From contig NZ_CP072600.1 of assembly GCF_019891175.1 (NCBI RefSeq), forward strand, positions 1,612,001 to 1,676,000: a stretch of 64,000 nucleotides of DNA, written 5' to 3'. The DNA comes from Leptothermofonsia sichuanensis E412 (GTDB lineage Bacteria > Cyanobacteriota > Cyanobacteriia > Leptolyngbyales > Leptolyngbyaceae). The number at the start of each line of letters is the position of its first letter. Position 1 is the first letter of the stretch. The position numbers and the translations under genes are program-made. Of this stretch, positions 25,573 through 34,037 are shown one piece after another. The notes under the pieces are model-generated. The model worked only from the letters and a program-made list of their open reading frames with translations, searched no databases and had not been told where the DNA came from.

Positions 25573-27240
25573 ATGTCAATCACCAATCAAATTCGTTTGG
25601 ATAACCTGCGGGGCGATATCTTTGGGGGAGTTACCGCCGCCATTATTTCTTTGCCCCTTGCCCTCGCCTTTGGTGTGGCTTCTGGGGCGGGTCCGATCGC
25701 AGGACTTTATGGTGCCGTTTGCGTTGGCTTCTTTGCCGCCCTATTTGGGGGAACACCAACGCTAATTTCTGAACCTACCGGCCCGATGACCGTCATTATG
25801 ACGGCGATTGTTGCCAGTTTAACAGCCAGTGACCCGGACAACGGCCTGGCAATGGCATTTACCGTTGTCATGCTGGCAGGGCTGTTTCAAATTATCTTCG
25901 GTATTTTCAAACTTGGTAAATACATCACCCTGATGCCCTATAGCGTCATTTCTGGCTTTATGTCCGGGATTGGCGTGATTCTGATTATCCTCCAGATTGC
26001 GCCGTTCCTGGGTCAGGCGCCCCCGAAAGGAGGAGTACTGGGCACCGTCACTGCCCTCCCGCAACTGCTGGCAAATGCCAGCCTGCCAGAGGCGATTCTG
26101 GGTGGTTTAACCCTGGCAATCATTTTCTTGATGCCCAAAAAGCTGAAGCGATTGATCCCACCTCAATTAGTCGCCCTGATTATTGGTACGGTTATCTCCC
26201 TGACAATCTTTGGAGATGTTGATATTCGCCGGATTGGCGATCTGGGTGAAATTCCAGTCGGTCTACCAAACTTTCGATTGCCCACGTTTACCCCCGGTCA
26301 GTTAACTCAAATGTTTGTAGATGGGGTGATGCTGGGGATGCTGGGTTGCATTGACACCCTGTTGACGGCGGTGATCGCGGATAGTCTTACCCGAACAGAG
26401 CACAATTCGGATAAGGAACTGATTGGGCAGGGTATTGGCAATATCGTTTCAGGAATTTGTGGGGGGTTACCGGGTGCGGGTGCCACGATGGGTACTGTGG
26501 TGAATATCCAGACAGGGGCTACCTCGGCTGTTTCAGGGCTATCCCGGGCACTGATTCTACTGGTGGTGGTGCTGGGTGCCGCTCGATTCACCCAGCCCAT
26601 TCCGATGGCGGTTCTGGCAGGAATTGCCCTCAAGGTCGGGGTGGATATTTTGGACTGGAGTTTCTTGAAGCGATCGCACAAAGTCTCCCTCAAGGGTTCC
26701 CTGATTATGTACGGGGTTCTGCTCCTGACCGTATTTGTCGATCTGATTGTGGCAGTTGGTGTGGGCGTATTTATCGCCAATATTCTGACGATTGAGCGCT
26801 TGAGTAGCCTTCAATCTCAGGAAGTGAAGTTGATTACAGACACCGATGATGATGTACGGTTAAGTGCTGAAGATAAGCAACTTCTGGATAAGGGGGCAGG
26901 TCAGGTGCTGCTGTTTTACCTGAGTGGTCCAATGATTTTTGGTCTGTCGAAGGCGATCGCCCGTGAACACAATGCCATGAAAGATGCCCATGTCCTGGTC
27001 ATGGATCTGAGTGATGTGCCCCTTTTAGGAGTGACCGCTTCCCTGGCAATCGAAAACGCGATTCGGGATGCTTATGACAAAGGGCTTCAGATCTATGTGG
27101 TAGGAGCTAGTACCAAAATCCAGAATCGCCTGGAACGTTTGGGACTGTTTGAGCTGATTAAGCCTGAGCATATCCTGGATAGTCGCACTGAGGCGCTGCG
27201 TCAGGCGGTTGATCAGGTTTATGCTCGGAGTGCTGCCTGA
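25573..27240 (+). CDS. bicA: SulP-family transporter, BicA-like bicarbonate transporter candidate
   Basis: A 555-residue SulP protein with 10-14 membrane segments (~15-410) and a STAS domain (~430-535). Signatures GDIFGGVTAAIISLPLALAF and PTGPMTVIMTAIVASL are nearly those of the paralogue at 9519-11255. BicA is the low-affinity, high-flux Na+-dependent HCO3- transporter of cyanobacteria. In Synechococcus PCC 7002 bicA neighbours a Na+/H+ antiporter gene, as here (antiporter starts 168 nt downstream). That context makes this copy the better BicA candidate. Start: ATG 25573, with no obvious ribosome site. Confidence 0.8.
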   Translation: MSITNQIRLDNLRGDIFGGVTAAIISLPLALAFGVASGAGPIAGLYGAVCVGFFAALFGGTPTLISEPTGPMTVIMTAIVASLTASDPDNGLAMAFTVVMLAGLFQIIFGIFKLGKYITLMPYSVISGFMSGIGVILIILQIAPFLGQAPPKGGVLGTVTALPQLLANASLPEAILGGLTLAIIFLMPKKLKRLIPPQLVALIIGTVISLTIFGDVDIRRIGDLGEIPVGLPNFRLPTFTPGQLTQMFVDGVMLGMLGCIDTLLTAVIADSLTRTEHNSDKELIGQGIGNIVSGICGGLPGAGATMGTVVNIQTGATSAVSGLSRALILLVVVLGAARFTQPIPMAVLAGIALKVGVDILDWSFLKRSHKVSLKGSLIMYGVLLLTVFVDLIVAVGVGVFIANILTIERLSSLQSQEVKLITDTDDDVRLSAEDKQLLDKGAGQVLLFYLSGPMIFGLSKAIAREHNAMKDAHVLVMDLSDVPLLGVTASLAIENAIRDAYDKGLQIYVVGASTKIQNRLERLGLFELIKPEHILDSRTEALRQAVDQVYARSAA

Positions 27241-27319
27241 TTGGCACACGGGCAAGGGACATTCCCATTGTTTGTCCTTTTTCAGGGTTGCTGATTCTGG
27301 GTTATGGATTAAAAGTTGT

Positions 27320-27343
27320 ATGAATTGAAGACATTCAATTCAT
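27320..27343. repeat. GTATGAATTGAA hairpin, family C, copy 2
   Basis: ATGAATTGAA (27320-27329) and TTCAATTCAT (27334-27343) form a 10-bp stem with a 4-nt loop, between bicA and the antiporter gene. It might reduce read-through from bicA. Confidence 0.65.
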
Positions 27344-27408
27344 CCTGCTATTCAGCAGCCCCTTTCTTCCGCTTTATTGAAAGCTGTTCTCAAAGAAAAA
27401 CCTCGCCT

Positions 27409-28818
27409 ATGTTTTTGACTCCTCTTATCCCTCATCCACTCTCGTTTCTGCCACCGGTTTCCTTCCTGGCAACCGCTGAAGCAGAAAATGCTCCGATTGT
27501 CCTGACTGGGGTTTTACTGAGTCTGGTCGTGATTTACCTTGCCAGCAAAGTTGGGGGCGAAATTTCAAAGCACCTGGATTTTCCACCCGTCTTGGGAGAA
27601 CTGGTTGCCGGAGTGGTGGTTGGTGTCTCTGCGTTGCATCTGGTCGTTTTTCCTGAAAGCGGAATGCAAGCCACCGACTCGGTGATCATGACAGTTTTGC
27701 AATGGATTAATGGACTGACTCCAGAGGCAGTCAGCAGTATTTTTCAGTCCCAGAGTGAAGTGATTTCGGTTTTAGCCGAACTTGGCGTCATCATTCTGCT
27801 GTTTGAGATTGGACTGGAGTCCGATCTGCGCCAGCTTAAGGAGGTGGGCTATCAGGCAACGATCGTTGCCTGTGTTGGGGTGGCAGTTCCCTTTGCGGCA
27901 GGTACTGCTGGCTTAATGATGCTGTTCCATGTGCCGGCAATTCCAGCTATTTTTGCGGGAGCCGCTCTGACCGCCACCAGTATCGGCATTACTTCCAAAG
28001 TGTTATCGGAACTAGGACGGCTGAAGTCAAAAGAAGGTCAGATTATTGTTGGGGCTGCGGTCATTGACGATGTGTTGGGCATCATTGTGCTGGCAGTGAT
28101 TGCCAGTTTAGCCAAAACCGGCGAAATCGATGTTGCCAATGTGATCTACCTGATTGTGAGTGCAACTGCCTTTCTCATGGGTTCTATCCTGCTGGGCGGG
28201 ATTTTTAATAAAACCTTTGTGGCAATTGTAGAGAAGCTCAAAACCCGTGGCAATATTGTCATCCCTGCCTTCATCTTTGCTTTCTTTATGGCATTCCTGG
28301 GCAATGCCATCCACCTGGAAGCCATTTTGGGTGCCTTCGCGGCGGGTCTGGTGCTGGATGAAACGGATGCCCGAAACGAATTGGATGAGTTGATTAAACC
28401 GATCGCCGATCTGCTGGTGCCTATCTTCTTTGTGACCGTCGGTGCCAGGGCAGACCTGGGAGTCCTGAATCCAGCTATCCCGGAAAACCGGGCGGGTTTA
28501 GTGATTGCCGTCTTTCTGATTGCCATTGCGATCGCTGGCAAAGTGGTCACAGGTTGGGCCGTGGTTGGTCAACCAGGAATTAATCGCCTGGCGATCGGTG
28601 TGGGAATGGTTCCGCGGGGTGAAGTGGGCTTGGTATTCGCAGGCATCGGGTCTGCCAGTGGGGTTTTGAGTAAACCTCTGGAAGCTGCCATCATTATCAT
28701 GGTAATTCTGACCACCTTTCTCGCCCCTCCCTTCCTCCGCATCGCCTTTGGAAAATCCCCAGAGCCACCTGCTGGGGAATCTGCACCAGAGCCAGTGGCG
28801 GTAGCAGGTGAAGGATGA
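27409..28818 (+). CDS. CPA2 cation:proton antiporter (NapA-type)
   Basis: A 469-residue antiporter with about 12-13 membrane segments and no RCK/TrkA-N regulatory domain. Typical CPA2 blocks: FPPVLGELVAGVVVGVSAL (~60-78), IILLFEIGLESDLRQL (~130-145, with the conserved FEIGLE), ATSIGITSKVLSELG and GAAVIDDVLGIIVLAVIA (the paired Asp of the ion site). It is placed to remove the Na+ that enters with bicarbonate through the preceding SulP transporter. I start at ATG 27409: the upstream part of the frame (from 27316) includes the hairpin repeat. Confidence 0.85.
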   Translation: MFLTPLIPHPLSFLPPVSFLATAEAENAPIVLTGVLLSLVVIYLASKVGGEISKHLDFPPVLGELVAGVVVGVSALHLVVFPESGMQATDSVIMTVLQWINGLTPEAVSSIFQSQSEVISVLAELGVIILLFEIGLESDLRQLKEVGYQATIVACVGVAVPFAAGTAGLMMLFHVPAIPAIFAGAALTATSIGITSKVLSELGRLKSKEGQIIVGAAVIDDVLGIIVLAVIASLAKTGEIDVANVIYLIVSATAFLMGSILLGGIFNKTFVAIVEKLKTRGNIVIPAFIFAFFMAFLGNAIHLEAILGAFAAGLVLDETDARNELDELIKPIADLLVPIFFVTVGARADLGVLNPAIPENRAGLVIAVFLIAIAIAGKVVTGWAVVGQPGINRLAIGVGMVPRGEVGLVFAGIGSASGVLSKPLEAAIIIMVILTTFLAPPFLRIAFGKSPEPPAGESAPEPVAVAGEG

Positions 28819-28929
28819 AGAGATGAAGAGATGAAGGGGTGAAGGAGTGAAGGATGAAACTGCTCCTGACTATTGACTAACCTCACTCCTCACTTCTCAT
28901 TAAACAACTTCCCCTCCACCCTGTGTGCC

Positions 28930-30357
28930 ATGATTGCCCTGACGATCGCCTGGATCACCCTTCCCTTTTTCATCGGGTTCATCGGTTACATGCTGCCTGG
29001 CATGGCAACCTACCTTGCCCTGGGAGGGGCGATCGCCTCTACAGGTTACGCCCTGCGGCTGTTTACCCAATTGCCGCTGACTCTGTCATTATTGGATAAC
29101 TTTGGCGTCACCTTACTGCTGGATCCATTGGGTGGCTATTTCATTCTGACCAATGCCCTGGTCACCCTGGCAGTGATTCTCTACTGCTGGCGTACCGGCA
29201 AGACAGCTTTCTTTTATACACAGCTCATCATTTTGCATGGGAGTGTCAATGCTGCTTTTGCCGCGGCAGATTTCATCAGTCTGTATGTGGCCCTGGAGGT
29301 CATCAGCGTTGCGGCGTTTTTGCTGATTACCTATCCCCGCAGCGATCGCTCCATCTGGGTGGGGTTGCGTTATCTGTTTATCAGCAACGTTGCCATGCTG
29401 TTCTACCTGGTGGGGACAGCCCTGGTTTATAAAGCAACTCACTCCTTTGCCTTTAGCGGACTGGGGCAGGCAACGCCAGAAGCGGTTGCCCTGATTGGTC
29501 TGGGGCTACTGGTCAAGGGTGGCATCTTTGTTTCAGGACTGTGGCTCCCCCTGACCCATTCCGAGGCAGAAACCCCCGTATCGGCAATGCTGTCAGGGGT
29601 TGTGGTCAAGGCAGGGGTCCTGCCCCTGGTTCGTTGTGCCCTGCTGGTAGAGGAAATTAACCCCCTGATCCGGGGTTTTGCGGTTGGGGCAGCTCTGTTG
29701 GGCGTGATCTATGCCATCTTTGAACAGGATACCAAGCGGATGCTGGCATTCAGTACCGTCTCACAATTAGGCTTTGTTCTGGCGGCACCGGAGGTGGCAG
29801 GCTTCTATGCCCTGACCCATGGTTTAGTCAAATCAGCCCTGTTTCTAACGGTGGGGACCCTTTCCAGTCGGAACCTGAAGGAGTTGCAATCCCAATCCAT
29901 CCCCACCCCGCTCTGGATTGTCCTGGTGATTACCAGTTTCTCGATTTCAGGGTTTCCTCTGTTGTCGGGGTTTGGAGCCAAGGTTCTGACCATGAAGAGT
30001 TTATTGCCCTGGCAGGTGGTTGGGATGAATGTAGCCGCTCTAGGAACTGCGATCGCCTTTGCCAAATTTATTTTTCTACCTCATAAAAAAGAGAGCCTCA
30101 ATCTGAGACCGGGGTTCTGGGCAGCCGTGGTTCTGCTAACGGGTGGCTTGATTGTGGCAAATGTCGCCTACTACGATGCCTATACCCTTGAAAATATTGC
30201 CAAACCTCTGGTAACGATCGCCCTCGGCTGGGTAGCATACTGGCTGATTGTTCGACGCACTGAGGTCAAACTACCCCGGCTATTGGAGCAATTTGATCAT
30301 CTGATTGGGGTGATGAGTTTGATGCTGATCCTGCTGTTCTGGATGGCATTCGCATGA
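28930..30357 (+). CDS. mrpD: MrpD/NdhD5-type antiporter subunit
   Basis: A 475-residue membrane protein of the proton-pumping NuoM/N-MrpD family, with ~13-14 segments. Key features: YVALEVISVAAFLLI (the conserved Glu of TM5), GLGLLVKGGIFVSGLWLPLTHSEAETPVSA (shown in part; Lys and His channel residues, ~195-225) and FEQDTKRMLAFSTVSQLGFV. In Synechocystis, ndhD5 and ndhD6 flank a small MrpC-like gene, the same order as here. Together with MrpC, MrpD2 and MrpE it should form a Na+/H+ antiporter complex in the cytoplasmic membrane. Start: ATG 28930, aligned with the paralogue at 30752. Confidence 0.85.
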   Translation: MIALTIAWITLPFFIGFIGYMLPGMATYLALGGAIASTGYALRLFTQLPLTLSLLDNFGVTLLLDPLGGYFILTNALVTLAVILYCWRTGKTAFFYTQLIILHGSVNAAFAAADFISLYVALEVISVAAFLLITYPRSDRSIWVGLRYLFISNVAMLFYLVGTALVYKATHSFAFSGLGQATPEAVALIGLGLLVKGGIFVSGLWLPLTHSEAETPVSAMLSGVVVKAGVLPLVRCALLVEEINPLIRGFAVGAALLGVIYAIFEQDTKRMLAFSTVSQLGFVLAAPEVAGFYALTHGLVKSALFLTVGTLSSRNLKELQSQSIPTPLWIVLVITSFSISGFPLLSGFGAKVLTMKSLLPWQVVGMNVAALGTAIAFAKFIFLPHKKESLNLRPGFWAAVVLLTGGLIVANVAYYDAYTLENIAKPLVTIALGWVAYWLIVRRTEVKLPRLLEQFDHLIGVMSLMLILLFWMAFA

Positions 30358-30419
30358 TTGGCTTTTCCCCCTCTGATAACTAACAACCAACAACTAACAA
30401 CTACCCCCCTCTCCTTCCC

Positions 30420-30755
30420 ATGCTAGAAGCCTGTGTATTTGCAACCATCCTGTGCGGTTTTTTTGGCATCATTCTGAAAAAGAATCTGATGATGAAAATC
30501 ATCGCCATGGATGTCATGAGCACAGGCGTGATCGCCTTTTATGTGCTGATTGCATCCCGGCATGGGCTGGTGACTCCCATCCTGTCTACGGCTAAAAAAG
30601 TTGCTTATGCGGATCCCGTCCCTCAGGCGGTGATTTTGACCGCGATCGTAATTGGCTTTTCAATCCAGGCCCTGATGCTGGTGGGCGCCATGAAGCTGGC
30701 ACGGGATAACCCGACCCTGGAAACCAGAGAAATTGAGCAGAATAACGCACCATGA
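30420..30755 (+). CDS. mrpC: MrpC/NuoK-like antiporter subunit
   Basis: A 111-residue protein with three membrane segments, the NuoK-like subunit of the Mrp antiporter. LILKKNLMMKIIAMDVMSTG-type sequence (~18-38) and VPQAVILTAIVIGFSIQALM (~67-86) are family blocks; the second is the QALILTAIVIG motif. It starts with ATG 30420 and its last codons overlap the second MrpD by 4 nt (ATGA at 30752-30755). Confidence 0.85.
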   Translation: MLEACVFATILCGFFGIILKKNLMMKIIAMDVMSTGVIAFYVLIASRHGLVTPILSTAKKVAYADPVPQAVILTAIVIGFSIQALMLVGAMKLARDNPTLETREIEQNNAP

Positions 30756-32206
30756 ATACGCTGACGTTTACCGAAGGTGCGCCTGCCGCGATCGCCTGGA
30801 TTACCTTCCCTTTTATTGCAGGATTCATCGGCTATCTGATTCCAGGGCTGGCTCGCTATCTTGCGCTGGCAGGGACGATCGCATCCACCAGTTACGCCCT
30901 GCTGTTCTTTACTCAACTGCCACTGACCCTGCACCTGCTGGATAGCTTTGGCGTGACCTTGCTGGTCGATCGTTTGAGTGGCTACTTTATCCTGACCAAT
31001 GCGCTGGTGACGATGGCAGTGATTCTCTACTGCTGGCGCAGCCCCAGAACCACTTTCTTTTACATGCAGACCATCATCCTGCATGGCAGCGTGAATGCAG
31101 CCTTTGCCGCGGCGGATTTCATGAGTCTATACGTGGCGTTAGAGGTGATCAGTATTGCCGCGTTTTTGTTGATTGCCTATCCCCGCACAGATCGCTCCAT
31201 CTGGGTGGGGTTGCGCTACCTCTTTACCAGCAACGTTGCCATGCTGTTTTACCTGGTGGGTACCGCTCTGGTTTACCAGGCAACCCATTCCTTTGCCTTT
31301 ACTGGACTGAGGAATGCCTCTCCAGAAGCAGTTGCCCTGATTGGTCTGGGGCTGCTGGTCAAGGGTGGAATCTTTGTCTCAGGGTTGTGGCTCCCCCTGA
31401 CCCATTCCGAATCAGAAACCCCGGTATCAGCGATGCTATCAGGGGTTGTGGTCAAGGCAGGGGTTTTGCCCCTGGTCCGCTGTGCATTACTTGTGGAAGA
31501 GCTTGATCCCCTGATCCGGATCTTTGGTGTCGCGACGGCTCTGTTGGGTGTGGGTTATGCCGTGTTTGAAAAAGACACCAAGCGAATGCTGGCCTTTCAC
31601 ACGGTTTCCCAGTTAGGCTTTGTCCTGGCGGCACCGGAAGTGGGTGGATTTTATGCCCTGACTCACGGGCTGGTCAAATCGGCACTGTTTCTGGTTGCAG
31701 GTGTACTTCCCAGTCGCAACCTGAAGGAGTTGCAATCTCAATCCATCCATACCCCCATCTGGATTGCCCTCGTCATTGCCAGTTTCTCAATCTCAGGATT
31801 TCCTCTGTTGTCCGGGTTTGGGGCCAAGGTCCTGACAATGAAAAGTCTGTTACCCTGGCAGGTGATTGGCATGAACCTGGCAGCACTGGGAACCGCCATT
31901 TCGTTTGCTAAATTCATTTTTCTGCCCCATAAAGCAGATGACCAGGTTAATGTGCAGCCAGGTTTCTGGGCAGCCGTCATTCTGCTGATTGGTGGACTGG
32001 TGGTGGCAAATGTAGCCTATTACGAGGCCTACACCCTGGCAAATATCGCCAAACCCCTGTTTACCATCGCCCTCGGTTGGGTGGCGTACTTCCTGATCTT
32101 CAGGCGCACCCTGCTGAAACTGCCGCGTTTACTGGAACAATTTGATCATCTGATCGGGGTCATGAGTTTGATGTTGGTTTTACTTTTCTGGATGGCACTG
32201 GCATGA
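30752..32206 (+). CDS. mrpD: MrpD/NdhD6-type antiporter subunit (second copy)
   Basis: A 484-residue paralogue of the protein at 28930-30357, with very high similarity through most of its length, so the pair arose by gene duplication. The same functional blocks are present: LYVALEVISIAAFLLIAYPR, LLVKGGIFVSGLWLPLTHSE and FEKDTKRMLAFHTVSQLGFV. It is coupled by ATGA overlaps to mrpC (upstream) and mrpE (downstream). The near-identity of long segments (for example the LGLLVKGGIFVSGLWLPLTH region) hints at continuing gene conversion between the copies. Confidence 0.85.
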   Translation: MNTLTFTEGAPAAIAWITFPFIAGFIGYLIPGLARYLALAGTIASTSYALLFFTQLPLTLHLLDSFGVTLLVDRLSGYFILTNALVTMAVILYCWRSPRTTFFYMQTIILHGSVNAAFAAADFMSLYVALEVISIAAFLLIAYPRTDRSIWVGLRYLFTSNVAMLFYLVGTALVYQATHSFAFTGLRNASPEAVALIGLGLLVKGGIFVSGLWLPLTHSESETPVSAMLSGVVVKAGVLPLVRCALLVEELDPLIRIFGVATALLGVGYAVFEKDTKRMLAFHTVSQLGFVLAAPEVGGFYALTHGLVKSALFLVAGVLPSRNLKELQSQSIHTPIWIALVIASFSISGFPLLSGFGAKVLTMKSLLPWQVIGMNLAALGTAISFAKFIFLPHKADDQVNVQPGFWAAVILLIGGLVVANVAYYEAYTLANIAKPLFTIALGWVAYFLIFRRTLLKLPRLLEQFDHLIGVMSLMLVLLFWMALA

Positions 32207-32643
32207 TTGGCTATCTCAACTTGATACTGCGACTGGTGATCTGGTTTCTGCTGACGGCTAACCTGAGTTTGCCGAATATCATCATTGGGGTTGGCGTCGC
32301 TCTCCTGTTACCTCGCAGCTACACGGCTCCAGGGGCACTAAAAGACTGGCTACGGGTATTGTGGGAGGTCATTGTGGCAATTCCCCAGGCTTATCTGGAA
32401 GCATTTGAAATCATCCTTCGCCCCCACAGACAGGAAGCGATTACGATGGAGCGGGTTAAACCCCGGCGATCGCCCGGCCTCATCTTTTTAGACATTTTCA
32501 TCATTACCTTTACCCCCAAAACCATTGTTTTGAAGTACCACGAAGAGGGCTGGTATGAAGTTCATCGGGTGACGCGGCAGAAGCAGAGAGGAGGTGAAGA
32601 AGGGAGGTCTATCAGGGGACAGGGAACAGGGGACGGGGTATAA
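32203..32643 (+). CDS. mrpE: MrpE antiporter subunit, altered C-terminus
   Basis: 146 residues. The family part (~1-122) has two membrane segments and PRSYTAPGALKDWLRVLWEV, PQAYLEAFEIILRP and TPKTIVLKYHEEGWYEVH. The last ~22 residues (KQRGGEEGRSIRGQGTGDGV) read through a low-complexity GGGAACAGGGGACGGGG-type repeat and look non-native. No mrpF, mrpG, mrpA or mrpB follows. Instead there are 155 bp of non-coding DNA and then an IS630 copy. The operon therefore ends abruptly here. Confidence 0.8.
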   Translation: MIGYLNLILRLVIWFLLTANLSLPNIIIGVGVALLLPRSYTAPGALKDWLRVLWEVIVAIPQAYLEAFEIILRPHRQEAITMERVKPRRSPGLIFLDIFIITFTPKTIVLKYHEEGWYEVHRVTRQKQRGGEEGRSIRGQGTGDGV

Positions 32644-32798
32644 GGAAGAAAAGATGACAGGATCAGGCTTTGAACCTAACACTCGTTCCAGGCGTCGTAT
32701 GTGTCTAGCGCCCCATTACGCTCGTTGCCAGGCTCCCGCCTGGCCATGCCAGTAATTCATACCCAGAATCAACAAGCCTGAAGCAGCCCAATGTCATA

Positions 32799-33963
32799 CC
32801 AATTTAAATGGGGTTCAGGGCAGATAGGGCATTCAGGATGAAGGAATATCCTGTGATCGAAGCAATAACTTCTGGAGTCAATTGAGCCAGGAGTTGATCG
32901 ACCTTCGCTTGGAGTTGCTCTAGCGTTTTGAACGAAGCCCACTTCAAATCTGCCTTGAGGTATTCCCACAACCTTTCAATCGGATTTAACTCTGGGCAGT
33001 AAGCAGGTTGAAACAATAAAATCACATTCTCTGGCACCACTAAATCTTTACTGCTGTGAAAACGCCCGTTATCCACTTGTAGAATGTTGAGACTATCGGG
33101 GTAGGCTTTGGAGAACTCCTCGAGGAACGCTTGATAGCAAGCAGTATCCACATGGGAGAATTGCAAGAAAAACGACTCTCCGGTTGCTGGTTCGACGGCC
33201 CCATAGAGCCAAAACGCTTTGAACAACCATAGCCATTGCCCAATCGGTTTGATACCACAAGCAGTAATCAAGCGCCCAATCAGGGTTTTGAGTCCAAAGC
33301 GACTTTCATCCTGAGCAAAATAACGGATAGGACGCTCCTCCTGGATGACTTGCCGAGCATACTGGCTCAACAACTCCAGGTCATCTGCAAGGTTTTTTTA
33401 AATGATTCGCGCCGTTCACAATCCTGCTTGATATTTTGCGGACGAGCCACTTTCAGCTTCGCTTGGAGGCGATAGCGCGTCATTTGGTATACCGCATGAT
33501 ACTCCGCTTCGACACCCAACTCCTCCGCTAACCACTGTTGCACAGCTCCATAACTGGCAAATCCATGTTCCGAGTTCTTTAATCGCTTAGCCAGTGCCTC
33601 TTCCGCCCATTGTGGAATCTTGCGGACACCGCCAGACGACACTTTACGTTCCAGCATGGCACTCACCCCATCTTCCCGATACTGCAATAACCATCTCCCT
33701 ACTGTATTGCGATGTTTCCCACTGTATTGCGATGTTTCCCGATCGCCTTGGCAATCGCACCAATGCTGGGTGGCTTTTCCTGTTTGAGCCAGTACAGCAC
33801 TTGCAGGCGTTCCTTGTCCTTTGGTGTTTCCACTTGTTGCAATTGTTGGACTAGCTCATCGAGACTTTCTTTGACTTTAACCGAGGTGACTCCAGCCATT
33901 GCAGAGGGAATCTAAACTACCCTCTCAGTCTACTCTATTTGCCCTATATCCAATTTAAATCGG
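32799..33963 (-). mobile_element. IS630-family element, copy 1
   Basis: 1165 bp bounded by imperfect ~33-bp terminal inverted repeats: CCAATTTAAATGGGGTTCAG at the left and, reverse-complemented, CCGATTTAAATTGGATATAG at the right, each flanked by TA (32797-32798, 33964-33965), the usual IS630 target. A second, nearly identical copy is at 58122-59285 in the opposite orientation. Left of the element, CTGAAGCAGCCCAATGTCA is shared with the flank of copy 2. On the right it abuts a family-B repeat, which it appears to have interrupted. Confidence 0.88.
32804..33899 (-). pseudogene. IS630 transposase, copy 1, disrupted
   Basis: Three frames make up the transposase. Frame 1 (33899 to 33699) is the helix-turn-helix N-terminus (VKVKESLDELVQQLQQVETP, GAIAKAIGKHRNTV). 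It is broken by a 20-bp tandem duplication (33701-33720 and 33721-33740) whose removal gives GKHRNTVGRWLLQYREDG. Frame 2 (33687 to 33367) ends at an A7 run where a -1 shift leads into frame 3, which holds the DDE core (FAQDESRFGL, LQVDNGRFH, NPIERLWEYLK). So the A7 looks like a normal programmed site, while the duplication is a true lesion. Confidence 0.8.
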
Positions 33964-33965
33964 TA

Positions 33966-34037
33966 TGAGTCTGGGATAGAGAAGGGGGTATTATTTTGGG
34001 GTTTTCAGCCGACAAAATAATTCTTGACCGACCCTTA
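33966..34037. repeat. MITE-like repeat, family B, copy 2 (cut by IS630)
   Basis: Reverse complement begins TAAGGGTCGGTCAAGAATTA and continues with GGCTGAAAACCCCAAAATAA, matching the other family-B copies. It is cut at its far end by the IS630 element. The TAA that ends proA (34035-34037) is formed by the terminal TAA of this repeat. Confidence 0.65.
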
